In this document: positions 45,949 to 57,629 of the stretch, one piece after another | Layout: each line of letters opens with the position of its first letter | Numbering within the stretch: position 1 is the first letter of the stretch | From: Reticulitermes speratus | Taxonomy: Eukaryota; Arthropoda; Insecta; Blattodea; Rhinotermitidae | Assembly: GCA_021186555.1 (NCBI GenBank) | Contig: JAJKFL010000042.1 | Coordinates: 17,894,521 to 17,958,520, forward strand | Length of the DNA stretch: 64,000 nucleotides | Direction of reading: 5' to 3' | Notes under the pieces: generated by a model | Told to the model about the DNA's origin: nothing | The model's database searches: none | What the model saw: the letters and a program-made list of their open reading frames with translations, nothing else | Made by a program: the position numbers and the translations under genes

Positions 45949-46270
45949 AATACACAGTTGTAGTGTCTACCTTTGTATATTATTGATCTTCTAACATTGC
46001 CTGTCAGAAGTTCTGTTGTTTATTAGTCGTCTGTACTAAAGTCCACCAGACTTGAGTACCTTTGTATTTAATTATTATTCTTGTAGTGTGTCGCAGAGGT
46101 GACTATCTCTTTGTTTCATTAAATGTCTAGTGCACTTGCGGCAGATACCGGCCTATTGGTCTGATCTGGCTGGATGGTACGTTGACCCATCCCGCAGTAA
46201 CATAACAAGGTTTTAACAAGACTTGCTTCATGCACATGTTTTAGCCGCTGAAATAAGGTTACAGGAAAGG
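45949..46270. other. Worn minisatellite units, then unassigned
   Basis: To about 46145 the sequence still resembles units of the 44504 array (CCAGACTTGAGTACCTTTGT, CTTCTAGT-like blocks). Beyond that nothing is supported. Confidence 0.45.
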
Positions 46271-46274
46271 CATT

Positions 46275-46525
46275 TTTGGAACCGAGCAGGTTGGTGTAGC
46301 GGTAAAGCTGTGGACTTGTGTTCAGGAGATCAATGGCTCGAACCTCTCCCCGACTTTGCTCCTTCGGTAACTCGGTCCGTCGTGGCAAATGCCGGGATGG
46401 TGCTTCGAGCGTGCTATGACAGGGTTCTTCCAAACACTTTCCATTTCATCATTTATGAATTGTCCCGATATTTGACACTATACAGTCTTGCGTTATTAAC
46501 AGAGTCGTAAAATAAATCACTAAAG
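46275..46525 (+). mobile_element. tRNA-derived SINE sharing the S4 3' tail
   Basis: The head GGTTGGTGTAGCGGTAAAGC is tRNA-like and TGGCTCGAACCTC near 46333 is the B box. The middle differs from S4, but the end ACACTATACAGTCTTGCG and TAAAATAAATCACTAAAG lines up with the S4 tail at 41325 and 57570. Confidence 0.65.
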
Positions 46526-47600
46526 AATTTTGGACTAATTTTTGTCGAGCTTAAGTATTGTTAAATAACGTTAACTGTTTAAAGACCATTGGTACATGTA
46601 TGTTCCACGTGCTGTAATATTTAAAAAAAACTCTCTACTTTGACCATACCGCGTACTTATTTTTTCCCTAAGAGTGTTAACAGACCGGCCTTCATAGTGG
46701 AAGTGCACTGTACAGTAACAGACATGTTCATTTTTTATTGTGACGGAATATGATGTCCGGTTTATTATTAGGGATGTTTTTGTCAGTTTTCATAATGTTG
46801 AGTCCCAGCTTTCATGAGTTGTTTCTACTGATTTTGGTACATGGTCCTACCAGTGTTGCTTGTCTAATTTTACCTCTCTCTCCTTGCATATGGTAAGCTG
46901 TAGTTGAGCACACATTAATATTATTATTTATCACCTTTATGCAGAGTATTTAGAGTTATATACCTGAAACAAACCATGTTTCTAGGATATATAGTTTTGC
47001 AGCTATTCTACAGTTACAATTCATGATACATGTAATATTATTTCCCATGCTAAATGTTTTGTACTTTACATCAGTACTTTCCGCAGTATGTGTGCAGTGC
47101 CCAATATGGCTGTTCTCTGTAGTTCCTTGATTTCGTGCTTTGCCGTTATTATTATTATCATCATCATCATTATCATCATTATTACGCACATCATTGTCTA
47201 AAGTTTCATACCCATCAGATGAGAAGACACCATCTAGATGACGTTTTTTAAATTATTGTCCGTCCTTTTTTGGACATGAATGTTTTCCGAGTTCTAATTC
47301 TTAATATCGGAGACTGTCATGTGTTTCTGTTAGACAGAAACGTTCCTGCGGCTCGATGCGTAAACACAGCAAACCTTGTATATATAGATGTAGACATATT
47401 TAGAAAACCACTCTTCTAAAATACGTTTTGTATTAATTGACTAATTGGTCACCACTAATATTTTTTGTTTTTAATTTTGATTTATATGTAATTGTGTTGT
47501 ATATCTGCATTTGTGTATTCATGCATTCGTGCTGGTTTCGTAATTGGTCCTGAGGTGTTAAGCCTACGCCTTAATAAATTGAATTGAATTAAACTGAAAT
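46526..47600. other. Unassigned, AT-rich
   Basis: A short ATC-type microsatellite lies near 47147-47185. No supported feature otherwise. Confidence 0.4.
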
Positions 47601-47767
47601 ACACTCATCCTTCGAAGCTACGTCGTAGGTGGTTCCGAGACTGGCGACGTTAGTCGAGGCAACGTAAGTCGAGAGAGATTTTCCCATACATGAAATGTTA
47701 AAATGGGGATGATTGTTTCAGGCAATCTGTTTTGGCCAAGATAAAATGTGTTCTTATTATAAAATGT

Positions 47768-48058
47768 TGGCCGTGATAGTGTAGTCGGTATATTGACTAG
47801 CTACGGGCTGGACGGTCGGGGGATCGAATCCCGGTAGGGCGAGATTTTCCGCAACCATATAGGCCTACACCGGCGCTGGGGCCTACCCAACCTCCTGTGC
47901 AATGGGTACCGGTTTTTTTTTCTGGGGGTGAAGTGGCCGGGGCGTGGCGTTGACCACCCACCCCATCTAGCGCCAAGGTTAAAGAAAGAGTACAGCTATA
48001 TATGTACTCTCCCTCTGGGTCTTCATGGCGTGTTATAGGGTGACCTTTACCTTTTTAA
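47768..48058 (+). mobile_element. tRNA-derived SINE (family S3), nested in Tigger
   Basis: Head GGCCGTGATAGTGTAGTCGG (A box), B box GGGGGATCGAATCCCGG near 47818-47834, body with AATGGGTACCGG and GGTTAAAGAAAGAGTACAGC, tail AGGGTGACCTTTACCTTTTT. The best S3 copy in the window. Confidence 0.9.
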
Positions 48059-48099
48059 TTACGAAATATTACAAAAATACGAAATGACAAGCAAATGAC

Positions 48100-48480
48100 A
48101 ATTTTAAGAAGGACACTTCCTCTTTAACCGTGTGCGGGTCATCTGGGTCATGACCTTCAGTGTCCAACAGTACAGGTGGCGATGCACGAGTGCCTGAAGG
48201 CGATTTAAAGATATCAAGCACTGCAGTTTGGCGAGACAAAGACCTCATCTTCTCCTTCAGAATGTCCTCACAGCACGCCCGCATTCTCATGATTCCTTGT
48301 CTAGTTGCTGCCGCCCGCTGCTAGTTCGAATCACAGTCGTCAAACACCTTGATGCCAGCTTCAGTGAGCCCAAGAATTTCAACATAATGGTCGAGCGTGA
48401 GATCTTGATTGTGGTAATTCAGCAACTCGAACACATCTTCAGCGTCGCATGTATGAATTGGCGCGCTTGGCTTAACCTTC
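48100..48480 (-). pseudogene. Tigger transposase C-terminal fragment
   Basis: On the minus strand, from about 48480: VFELLNYHNQDLTLDHYVEI, TEAGIKVFDDCDSN, a stop, then QGIMRMRACCEDILKEKMR and LDIFKS-x2-GTRASPPVLLD with an acidic end (DTEGHDPDDPHTVKEE). This is the poorly conserved tail that follows the DDE domain in Tigger/jerky-type proteins of the pogo group. One stop separates the two halves. The CENP-B-type DNA-binding domain and the catalytic DDD residues are not present. Confidence 0.7.
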
Positions 48481-48489
48481 TAAAGCCTA

Positions 48490-48690
48490 ATGGTTGCTTG
48501 ATGCTTAAACAAGTTCAACAATCAAAAATTCTACATTCTGCCCACACTGTATTTATGTGTATTGTGTTTATATTACAACAAACAGCGACTTTTGCCTTAT
48601 ATAACATAAACTGATTTGTTTTTATAACGGAGATAAAAAGTGTTTACTGCGCCGTACGAAGTTTAGACTTCGTCTTTAAAGGTTAACTTA
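48490..48690 (+). repeat. Dispersed repeat, copy 1 (second copy at 51870-52110)
   Basis: Shared segments: TCTACATTCTGCCCACACTG, GCGACTTTTGCCTTATA, GTGTTTACTGCGCCGTACG. In direct orientation relative to 51870-52110. It may be part of Tigger's own leader or a separate repeat inserted in it. Confidence 0.55.
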
Positions 48691-49119
48691 ATGTGTATAT
48701 TGGGGTCTGGGGGAAATGATGTAGGTGGGGAACGGCGTAAGTCGAGAAGACGTAAGTCGGAATATGACTGTATTATTTTGTCTACTAATACCTGCAAGTG
48801 TCAACGCATCCAGCGGAAGTTTGCAGGTCTCTGTTGTCATCATTTCTTTCCCCACATCCATTGCATCTATGCTGATGCATTAGGCCACGTAAAGTAATGC
48901 AGAGGGTGTTCGGTGAAAATGGGCCCGGATTTGTGGAACTTGCATAATTCTTGCTCTTTAAAGGCTGTAATGCTTTAATTGTCGTAGTAATGGTCTTTGA
49001 TTTCTTTCTTTTCTTGTTATTAATGTGTGCTTTGATTTTTCATTCTTCCTTCCCTTTTGTACACTAGGTTTGTAGAATTCGTATTCGGAACCGTAGAGAC
49101 TTTTTTTTAGTGTTCGATG

Positions 49120-49435
49120 TCGACCTTTTGTAATGTATGTATATATATATATGTATTATGTATGTATGTACGTACGTACGTACGTATGTATACGCATATG
49201 TATATACGTATGTATATATGTATGTATGTGTGTATGTATGTATGTATGTATGTATGTATGTATGTATTATGTATGTATGTATATGTATGTGTGTATGTAT
49301 GTATATGCATATGTATGTACGTACGTATGTATGTATTATGTATGTGTGTATATATGTATATGTATGTATGTATGTATGTGTGTATGTAAGTATGTATGCA
49401 TATATGTATGTATACCTATGTATGTATGTATGTAA
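49120..49435. repeat. TATG/TACG microsatellite, about 310 bp
   Basis: Tandem TATG units with TACG, TATA and TGTG variants. It generates long open frames rich in Tyr, Val, Met or Ile, His, Thr on both strands; none is a protein gene. Confidence 0.95.
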
Positions 49436-49439
49436 TTTT

Positions 49440-51265
49440 TTTATTAGTGGTACTTTAATAATCATGAATTATGCTGTTCAATTTTGAACACGTAAATAAA
49501 CAACAATTGAAGTTAACTGAACCATCAATGGTATGTTAGTCTGGCAATTCTAGTAGTAATGATGTGTGTACATGCACTGTGGAAGAAATAATTGATAACT
49601 ACTCTCAGTTTTTAGGGGATCAGAATCAGTTGTTATAATACAATCTGTTGTACTCAGCTGTGTATCAGAAGGAAACCTGTGAATCTGCATATCCACCAAT
49701 GAGAGACGTGAAATACCGTCACTTGACCATACCAGCTGTTCACAAGCTTAGCGACGTTAGTCTTTATGGCTCGTCGGTAGGGTTTAAACTTAGTGAGATT
49801 TTAGCTTCTGTCATTGTTTTGGAGTGTTTTAGATGTTAATTGTGATGTAAAATTATCGTAGTGATTATACACATTACTGATCCAAAATGGACACAAGTAT
49901 TGTATAGGTCTATTTGGAATAGTATTGCTTCTAATTCAATAGTCGTCAAATCAAGAATATGTAAGAGATTTTTTTTAGTAATTGTTGGAGCCCTGTGTTA
50001 AACACGTATACTTCTTTTCAAATTTACTGGTAATAATTACGCGTCGTGTATATTTTCTGTGTTTAATTATCTGTAGAGTTTGTTTGACAACAACATGTAG
50101 TATTCACCCTTTTAGTATTCTTTTTTTTTTCACTAAAAGTTTAAGAAATACTTTAGTACAATCTGTTGATAAAGTCAGTGCTAATATAACGTGCAAACAG
50201 TAAGGAATTACGTTACAACCAAGAGCAGCTTCAGAAGCTTGATTCGGTGCAAATCAACGCAACCCCAATTTGTGAAGGACTCTAGCAACAATCTCCAAAC
50301 ACGTTGGTTTCAAGACGAGAAATCTTCAGGTTTTGGAATCTTGACACAACAGCATTCCATTATTTAAATGAAAATAACGGAACTATATGTTCACGAGTTT
50401 CAAAATTATTTTGCTTTTTAAGAGTGTGAAGTGCGCATCGGCCTGTAAACAAGAATCACCTGTTTTATAGGATTCTGACGATGGCGTATGACATTTGAAT
50501 TCTTTGACTTTATGGACTTTTTCCATCACGTGTATTAAAACTTTATTGCATAGTAGTGTGTTAAATTTGAATGCGTACCATGGAAACAGTCACTAAAGTT
50601 AACGAATTTAGAACAAATTAATTTCTTACCAAAACGTAAAGTACGCGAACGGACTTTCTGTTCTTCTGAAAAGTCACTTAAATTGTAGATAGCTGGGTTC
50701 GATTTTAGGGTCCTCATTTATGTTTCTGTCATAATGTTATCGGGACGGATAGTGTCATGTCTTTCTTCGAACGAATGCTTCGTCATGGACTTCTCTCTCA
50801 TTTACACACTGAGCTTCGGTTTGATTTTCATCTGACGTCTGACTTTGGAAGTAGCCTGCGTCAGCGGTGTTATCAGCATTGATTAACAGGTCCTGACACG
50901 GGTCTGCAGATGTGACCCACTTTGTACCAGACACTCGGCCACAGTGTCAAGGATTCAGTATCTGCTGTGTGGTGTCCTGACCGATACTTTCGGCGTAATG
51001 TTGGGCAGTCCAGTGCTGTGTCTGCTGTGTTGGCAGTAGTGTGACATCAGTAAGACATCCTAATTTCACTTTCATATCTGCAGTACGAAATTACTCCCCC
51101 CCCCCCCCCACGTTTCCTGCTCTTCTTGTCTTTTCGTTGCTAGCCCAGCACAGAAGGAAGATTTTAACACTGAAGACTGAGAAAAGTGAAAGTACTTTTG
51201 TATCCAACGCTCCCCGATTTCCGAAAGAGCATTGGCTTTTGGAAGGCTTCCACGGTTCACCCGTT
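49440..51265. other. Unassigned non-coding sequence
   Basis: A 13-nt C run lies near 51096. Short open frames have no recognisable domain. Confidence 0.4.
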
Positions 51266-51269
51266 TGTC

Positions 51270-51460
51270 ATTTGGGTAGGAGCAACGTGTACATGCCAAG
51301 ATCAGTGTGCAGCATTGCTGGAATAATACTGACAGAGGAAAACCGAAGTACTTGGAGAGAAACCTATCCCAATGCCACATTATCCACCACGAATATCACA
51401 TGGACTGACCTGGGATCGAACCCGGTCGTCCGCGGCGAGAGGACGGCAGCTAACCGCCTT
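51270..51460 (-). mobile_element. tRNA-derived SINE (family S4)
   Basis: Minus-strand B box GGGTTCGATCCCAGG near 51411-51425, then AGTCCATGTGATATTCGTGG, GAGTACTTCGGTTTTCCTCT and ATTCCA as in other S4 copies. Confidence 0.75.
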
Positions 51461-51811
51461 TTGCTTAATTGTTTTGCTGCTTACGTCCTCTTCCTAGTCT
51501 TCACGTCCCTTCTATATTTCCTTTTACATTAACGTGGCAATGCTTTTGTGTGCTCATGATCCTGTCGTTGAATTTATCCCTGATTACCAGCAATATTTCG
51601 AAGAATACAATTTGCTGCTGCTGTACACTATTTGCTTTAAACACCAATCATCACACTTTAAAACACTGAAACATCTTTACTTGACAACGATCTTATCATG
51701 TTTAAAAAATAAAAAAATATTCGCCTGGCTGTGTTTTGAATTTGTTAAGTTCCTTCTTAATACAACCTGAACATACTGACCGACAGACAATTTGCTTTTT
51801 TGGACACACAG

Positions 51812-51818
51812 ACAGACA

Positions 51819-51854
<36 letters not shown>
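51812..51854. repeat. CA/CAGA microsatellite
   Basis: CAGA units lead into a (CA)n run. Confidence 0.9.
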
Positions 51855-51855
<1 letters not shown>

Positions 51856-51869
51856 CATCTGTACGACAG

Positions 51870-52110
51870 AACAAATCAACTTATATAGTGAACGTTTTAA
51901 AGCCTTTACGTAGGCTGCCACCAGGTTTAACATTCATAAATTCTACATGGTGCTCACATTGCGTTTATGTGTTGTGTACGGATCTCAGAACAAACTGCGA
52001 CTTTTGCCTTATACATCAACAGTTTGGTTTTGTATAACCGATATGGAGAGTGTTTACTGCGCGGTACGCACTGAGTCCCTAATATAAAACAGACACGTTT
52101 CGTCTCTTAT
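51870..52110 (+). repeat. Dispersed repeat, copy 2
   Basis: Matches 48490-48690 in order and direction. An inverted echo of GTGCGGTACGACCTGAAGCG occurs near 52315-52345, so the unit may have been a foldback. Confidence 0.55.
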
Positions 52111-52469
52111 GGGTTAATGTAATTCGCTTCAGCAACGGCCACAACAGAATAACTTAATATTAAACTCTTAGGCTTGCATTATTTTACACGAAAAAGTAAC
52201 CGACTTAACAGCAGAATGCAACAAATACTACGCACTCTTCGCATTAATGCCCTAACTGACCTGAGCCATCGCACGACCTTTGAAGACTAGGGTTAACAAA
52301 ATTATATTTAACGCTTCAGGTCGTACCGCACAGTAGACACAATTTTTATAACAAGATTCCCTGTAGCGTATTTCGTAACGCATTACACAGACTTTAACAA
52401 AGCTTTCCTTACTTTCAATGTGTCATACGACCGTACTGTACCCGTGTAGGCCTAAATGTAATTTCATTT

Positions 52470-52980
52470 ACGGACATAGAAATGTACAACTTTGCTTGCC
52501 CCGATTTTCACGAAATTCGCTAATGCTGCAGAGCATAACGTACAGATCTGCTCTCCCGAAGTTTACCCAAATGGGATAATGAATGTGCAAATAGAAATTA
52601 ATTTACGCTCCTAAGTAAAGTGTGATTTTTACTGCACCGATTTGCATGAAACTCACTGCCACCGGTTTTTTTGCAAGTGAGATGAAAAATTTAGAAAATA
52701 CAAACAAAATTTCATTTGCGCTCTTAAGTAAAATACACCTTTCACTGTACCGATTTCACGAAACTTATAATTGCTCAAGAGCATTGCGCGGAAATAATTT
52801 GTTCCGAATTTCGCCAGACTGGTCGAGCAATATACAAAGTACGGTATAAATGCGTTTTTACCCTTGAGAAAAGTATGATTGTCATTGAGCCGATTTCACG
52901 AATCTCGTGCTTCCTAGACAACGTTTGTAAAGAATTCCTGTACCGGATTTCAGTAAAAATCCGACAAACAGTTTAGGTGC
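52470..52980 (+). repeat. Degenerate tandem repeat, about 120-bp period
   Basis: Four worn units each contain a CCGATTT-CACGAAA-type block (near 52500, 52640, 52750 and 52890) and an AGTAAAGTGTGAT or AGAAAAGTATGAT block. No frame is conserved across units. Confidence 0.45.
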
Positions 52981-53004
52981 CGTTACAACATATAGTTACT
53001 GTGA

Positions 53005-53372
53005 AGTTTGAAGTTGACCTTGGCCAGTGGTTTGCGCTGGAGAAAGCCGACCCTCTTTTGTGTATGACCAGTAACCGATGTATTCGAATTAAAAATACAT
53101 TAGGCGGAAGTGCAGTTGTGTTTTGTGCGTGTGAGACAATACAGTTATTTTCTGTAGTGTTCTGTTTGGTTAGAGCTGTGCATAAGTTTTACTTCAAGCT
53201 TATTATAAACGTAGCACCTAAAAAATGTGCGACCAGCGGAAATAAGGTCATAGAGTGATAGAGACTCATGTTTTTGACAGGATCTACATGTTTTCCCTTC
53301 GACCCTCGTTGCGAATGTTAAGGGACTCGGCCCACGCTGTGCAGGTTAACTGCGTTCTCTTGAGTAAAAAAT
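53005..53372 (+). repeat. Dispersed 365-bp repeat, copy 1
   Basis: Matches 58018-58372 in the same direction over its whole length: GTTGACCTTGG, AACCGATGTATTC, TGTGCATAA, GTCATAGAGTGATAGAGAC and the ending CTGCGTTCTCTTGAGTAA. No terminal repeats, coding capacity or B box are visible. Confidence 0.75.
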
Positions 53373-54910
53373 AAAATGGAATAAAATAAAGCAAAATGCT
53401 TTAGATTACAGAAGGACGTGACCTCCACAGAAGTGCCCCTTTTTTACCTCGTAAAGAACAACAAAAAGTCAACTAGTTATTGCTGTGTACGTCAGTATTC
53501 ATTTTTATTCTGAGAACCATACAAAACAGAAATACACTCTAGGCCGAACGCAGAATGTGTGATTGTTAAACCTGGTGGTAAGAAAAGTAACCGCTAAGCT
53601 TTAAAGCGTTAAGGGTTTTACCTTATAATTGCCACAGGGCCTTAAAAGTTTACAGCTGTCAGTGTCTTATCCATGCCCAACGCTTTCGTTTCTACCAGCT
53701 CCGTAGACGGCATTCTTTATTTAAAAACCAGTATCGCCTGTGCAGTCAAACTACCCACCTTGTATGGGACCCGAAAATTTATGATTGTATTTGCAAGATC
53801 CAACCATTTTATCAGATTCTGAGTCAGATGAGTCAAGTCCATATCCATAAACCCTCGTTTTTAGGCGCATTCACAAAATGTCGAAAAGCGACTCAGCTTT
53901 TTCATATCGGTCCCCCCCCCCCCCCCCCCCCCGTTCTTATCTCCACTTGGGACTGCTCGATTTCCGCTGATCGAATTTTCTTGAAATTTTATTTTGGGTA
54001 GCTTTAATCAAATGTGTTTAAAAATTAAAGTTTTGTGAAAATCTGACAAAAACTTCAGGATGTTTGCATGAAGACGTGCGGAACTTTATATCTGAGTTCT
54101 GTATGGATTGAGAAAGTTTTAAACGTAAGCGAAATACATTGATACATTTTTTGCGAATAACACGCCGTTTGCGAGGTGATTACAAAAAACACCCAGCAAG
54201 AGAAGCCAAAGAAATAATCTTCTACGTATACTGTTCTGTGACGTGATAATCCATTGACGTATTGTTTGTTCGTCAATGTCACGTTCCTGTGCGATTATCG
54301 ATTTTTCCGTCATGCGATATATACGATGCATGAACCATAATTATGAATATTTATTACGTGTAGGAGTTTGAAATGTGGTATATACATAGACTATGAGTAT
54401 GCCTAACAATATTTAGGAAGTACTGTTGTAAGACAAATTAAAAAATATGTCGACTGACTTAAAATTTGAGGTTGTGTATGACCGATAAATTTACAAAGAA
54501 AAATCAACTTAGACGTGTGAATAATAATTTTTCAACGAAATTTAATAACAGACCCTAGTAAGTGTAATAACATTCCATTATACAAAACATACGTACAATA
54601 ATACGTAAAATTGTTTCAACAGCAAAACATGTGACCACAGTGGACTGACTGTTGTGACCATCTGAGAAAGGTCCAGGCTTCAAAGATCCGAACGCTCCTC
54701 AATGTTACGTTACGCACACATTCCCTGTCTTGTTTAAATTTATTTTGATATTATAATTCACAGTGGTATGTTCGCTTCAGAATTTCCGACGTAACGTTTT
54801 TACACGTTTCTCATCTTTCCCATGCGTGCTACTTGCTCTTTCCCATCGTAGCCTCCTCAACTTTTTCATCCTGATAATATTCTGTGAGGAGTGCAAGTGT
54901 TGAAGTTTCT
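53373..54910. other. Unassigned; C run near 53911-53932
   Basis: A 22-nt C run lies near 53911. A minus-strand frame at 54119-54331 has no recognisable family. No supported feature otherwise. Confidence 0.4.
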
Positions 54911-54914
54911 CATT

Positions 54915-55300
54915 GTACAGTGTGCTCCAGCCTTCTCTTAGTTACGTCATCGCTTTTAAGTCCCAATATTCTGCGCAGCGTTGTGTTTTCAGACACATTA
55001 AATCCATATTCCTCGTTTGTTTCACACACGTAAATGAACAAGAGACATAAAAATATGGTTGAGTTTAGGATTCCTTTCTTCTGAGATATTATGGCGATCC
55101 AATGTGTAATCTGTTCTGACGTTGTGAGACAAATTGTTGGCCTCGAAATGTCGAAGACTTTGATTTTTCCACCCTTTAAGATGAGGCCACTACGTTTCCT
55201 CGAAACGTCGGGATCCAATTGGCAGCATCATACTCGTATCCCAGAAGAACGGAATCTTGGCTACGCCACTGCGAAAAGATCGAAACTCGTGTGGCTGATT
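54915..55300. repeat. Family B foldback, worn copy
   Basis: The left arm has TCGAAATGTCGAAGAC, and the right arm CCTCGAAACGTCGGGATCC with GTATCCCAGAAGAAC. Arms are unequal and eroded. Confidence 0.5.
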
Positions 55301-55310
55301 TTATTAAAGG

Positions 55311-55543
55311 CTGAGATCTGTGCTGTTGTGGGACATTAGGCAGCGTCGAGTGGTAATCCTTTACCGACGTTTCAGGACAACCTATCGGTCCCATCTTCAA
55401 GGGTGAAGGAACTTTTTGACCCTTGAAGATGGGACCGATACGTTGTCCCGAAACGTCGGTAAAGGATTATCACTCGACGCTGCGTAATATACCAGAAGAG
55501 CGCGAGACCTCATTAACATCGCGGCGGAAGCCTGAAGTAACTG
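55311..55543 (+). mobile_element. Family B foldback element with target duplication
   Basis: Near-perfect inverted arms (about 55337-55413 and 55413-55489) carry CCGAAACGTCGGTAAAGGAT and GCGTCGAGTG. A one-sided tail follows (CCAGAAGAGCGCGAGACC, then GCGGCGGAAGCCTGAAG). A 10-bp direct repeat, ttattaaagg, flanks it at 55301-55310 and 55544-55553. The layout is the same as family A: inverted arms, one tail, target duplication. Confidence 0.7.
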
Positions 55544-55553
55544 TTATTAAAGG

Positions 55554-56885
55554 TTGTTGTAAATGATTAGTGTAATATATACGTAGTTACATGTATGAAT
55601 AGGAGTTTATTTAAGATATTGTTGAAGGAAATAGTATCAATGTACCGTTTATTAAATAGCAGCCTGCTACAAAATGGGTTCGTTGGCCGTACTGACATGT
55701 TAGATAGGCCATTTGAGGCCTCTCGCGGTTGTGTTTTAAATCTGGAGCCACATTTTTGTAATATGTCAGATTCTTGCAGCTTGTGTAATGTAAACATCGT
55801 ACGTTACACACTAATCTGTGCTCCCGACAAAAGTAAAATCGGCCAGTCAGTTTTAAGTATCGCTACTGAAGTAGAATTCACAGTGTGTGCTTCTTGTGAA
55901 GTTGTCCCTTTGCCTCCTAACGTAATCTGGGGTAAGATAAACTGCATGAAAGGTCAATTTCCCTGGCCCGGCTCGCCCCGCTCTTAAACAGGCGATCGGG
56001 TTGAAGTTCGCTGTGATGTTAGTCTGCTAGTGCTGTTGCTGTAGCATTTCACATATACTTTTTCTTTGAAAAAACAGTATGTGTGTCAGTCAGTCGCTTA
56101 GAATTCATCACTGCTTTGCTTTCTGTTTTCCGTGTTCAGGAAAGTGCATTATCTTGATTCTTTGGTGACTTCTGTTTGCACAAATAGACATCATAAAAAG
56201 TTATGAACTGACACACCGGTGAACATAGTCAGCTGACTATGATTGACTCACTGGTGGTATAACCAGAAGGTTCAACACCAAAGCTGGCAATTGTGATGGT
56301 CGGTCAGAAATAAGGTTTACATGGCATATCTTTTGTAATTAAAGTACCTCTGTTTTTATACGAATTTAAAACTAATATAAAAATGTTGTCCCATAGATAT
56401 GAAACTTGGTACTGTATATAGCTTACTGATTCACATATATTTTATGGACTGCCTGAGGATGGCTTTGTATTAGCCGAAATGTGTAACAGGAAACACTAAA
56501 ATTAAGTAAACGCCAATATGAAATACAGGCCATAGCTGTGAGTTGTGCCCAGTTGCTCATATCAGGAGAATTTGTCTGCGAGTGGGTATTGTCTGTGTCC
56601 AGCGCTGAACAACTTCTGGACAGTCACAGATTTAAAGATGACTGAGGTGGAAACAGTCGTGACACGATGGCTGTTAACACACGATGCTGGCTTTTGTCAA
56701 CAGAAAATAGGAAAGATCATGCCACGATATTAAAACTTTCGTAGTTGTGGCATGGAATAGTAGTAAAGTAGTGGAAAATATAGTGAGATAGCAGTGCATT
56801 TAAATCTGGAATGTTTTATTTGAGTTTAAAATAAAGGATCCGACGTTTGAGGATTGTAAACTTATTTTCTGAACGAATTTTGTCA
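55554..56885. other. Unassigned; degenerate hammerhead-like motif at 56450-56490 (+)
   Basis: At 56450-56490: CUGAGGA, U, GGCU/AGCC hairpin, GAAA, AUGUGU, A. Stem I keeps CUG/CAG but has a mismatch next to the core. A plus-strand open frame at 55595-55987 has no recognised family. Confidence 0.4.
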
Positions 56886-56889
56886 ATAC

Positions 56890-57215
56890 GATCTTCAACC
56901 AGTTCTATTCAACTGCCATACGTATAATCAAGTTTCCTAAAATTGTGCCTCTTGCCAAATATTACTACCGTAGTCAAATCAAGGAAGATAGGTTGGCGGG
57001 TCATGTGGCATGCATAGGAGAGAAGAGAAACGCCTACAGGTTTGTGATTGGAAAACATGAAGGAAAGAAACCACTTCGAAGTCCTAGCGTATGTGGGAGG
57101 ATTATATTAAAGCAGATAATAAAGAAATGTGTTTGGAAGGCTTGGACTGGATTTATTTGGATTAGGATAGGGACCAGTGGCGGGCCGTGGTGAACAAAAC
57201 CTGTGGTTACCATAG
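56890..57215 (+). pseudogene. LINE C-terminal fragment
   Basis: The plus strand reads DRLAGHVACIGEKRNAYRF and VIGKHEGKKPLRSPSVCGR, followed by an IGTSGGPW-type end. It resembles the ORF2 terminal region GHVARMGE-x-RNAYR ... GKRPLGRPR of insect non-LTR elements. Point changes and a shift disrupt it. Confidence 0.65.
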
Positions 57216-57389
57216 AATGTTGGCAATTTCTTGACCTGCTGAGAACCTATTAGTTTCTCAAGACGATCTCACGGGTTAGTGAGTTCGTCTTTGTATTATT
57301 CTTCCATCTCCTCCTCGGTTTTAGAAGTGAATTTTTGTTAAAATACTGTATTTGTAACGTGCTTTACTTAGTCTACCTACACGCCCAGA

Positions 57390-57625
57390 TAGGTCGTGCC
57401 AACGCTGATGCGGTTAGTTCTCGCCTGGGAGGTCCGGTTTCGATCCCAGGCCAGTGTGGGATTTTTGGTGGATAAAATGGCACTGAGGCTGGTTTTTCTC
57501 CGAGTACTTCGGTTTTCCCCTGTCAGTATAATTCCACCAGTGCTCCACTTTCGTATTTTATTCAACTACCTTTGACGCTATATAATCTTAGAAGTTGATA
57601 ACGTCTTTTAAATAAAACACTTAAA
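57390..57625 (+). mobile_element. tRNA-derived SINE (family S4), with shared 3' tail
   Basis: A-box region near 57390-57410, B box GGTTTCGATCCCAGG near 57434-57448. Body GTGGGATTTTTGGTGGATAA and GAGTACTTCGGTTTTCCCCT, tail GCTATATAATCTTAGAAGTT and TTTTAAATAAAACACTTAAA. Confidence 0.85.
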
Positions 57626-57629
57626 GAAC

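Larger units (their letters stand above)
47602..48770 (-). mobile_element. Tigger (pogo-type) DNA transposon remnant
   Basis: TA flanks both sides (47600-47601 and 48771-48772). The right end, inverted, reads CAGTCATATTCCGACTTACG and the left CACTCATCCTTCGAAGCTAC, a diverged terminal repeat with further CGACTTACG-type blocks inside. A transposase C-terminus lies at 48100-48480 (-), and a SINE is nested at 47768-48058. Most of the transposase is deleted. Confidence 0.7.

Noticed and set aside
49064..49487. Long open frames rich in Tyr, Ile, His, Thr or Met, Tyr, Val, Cys
   Set aside because: They translate the TATG/TACG microsatellite on both strands.
51041..51532. 163-residue open frame
   Set aside because: It runs through a C run and then through an inverted S4 SINE; no domain remains once these are removed.
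55595..55987. 130-residue open frame
   Set aside because: Composition and lack of any recognisable domain or splice context do not separate it from chance; left as unassigned.
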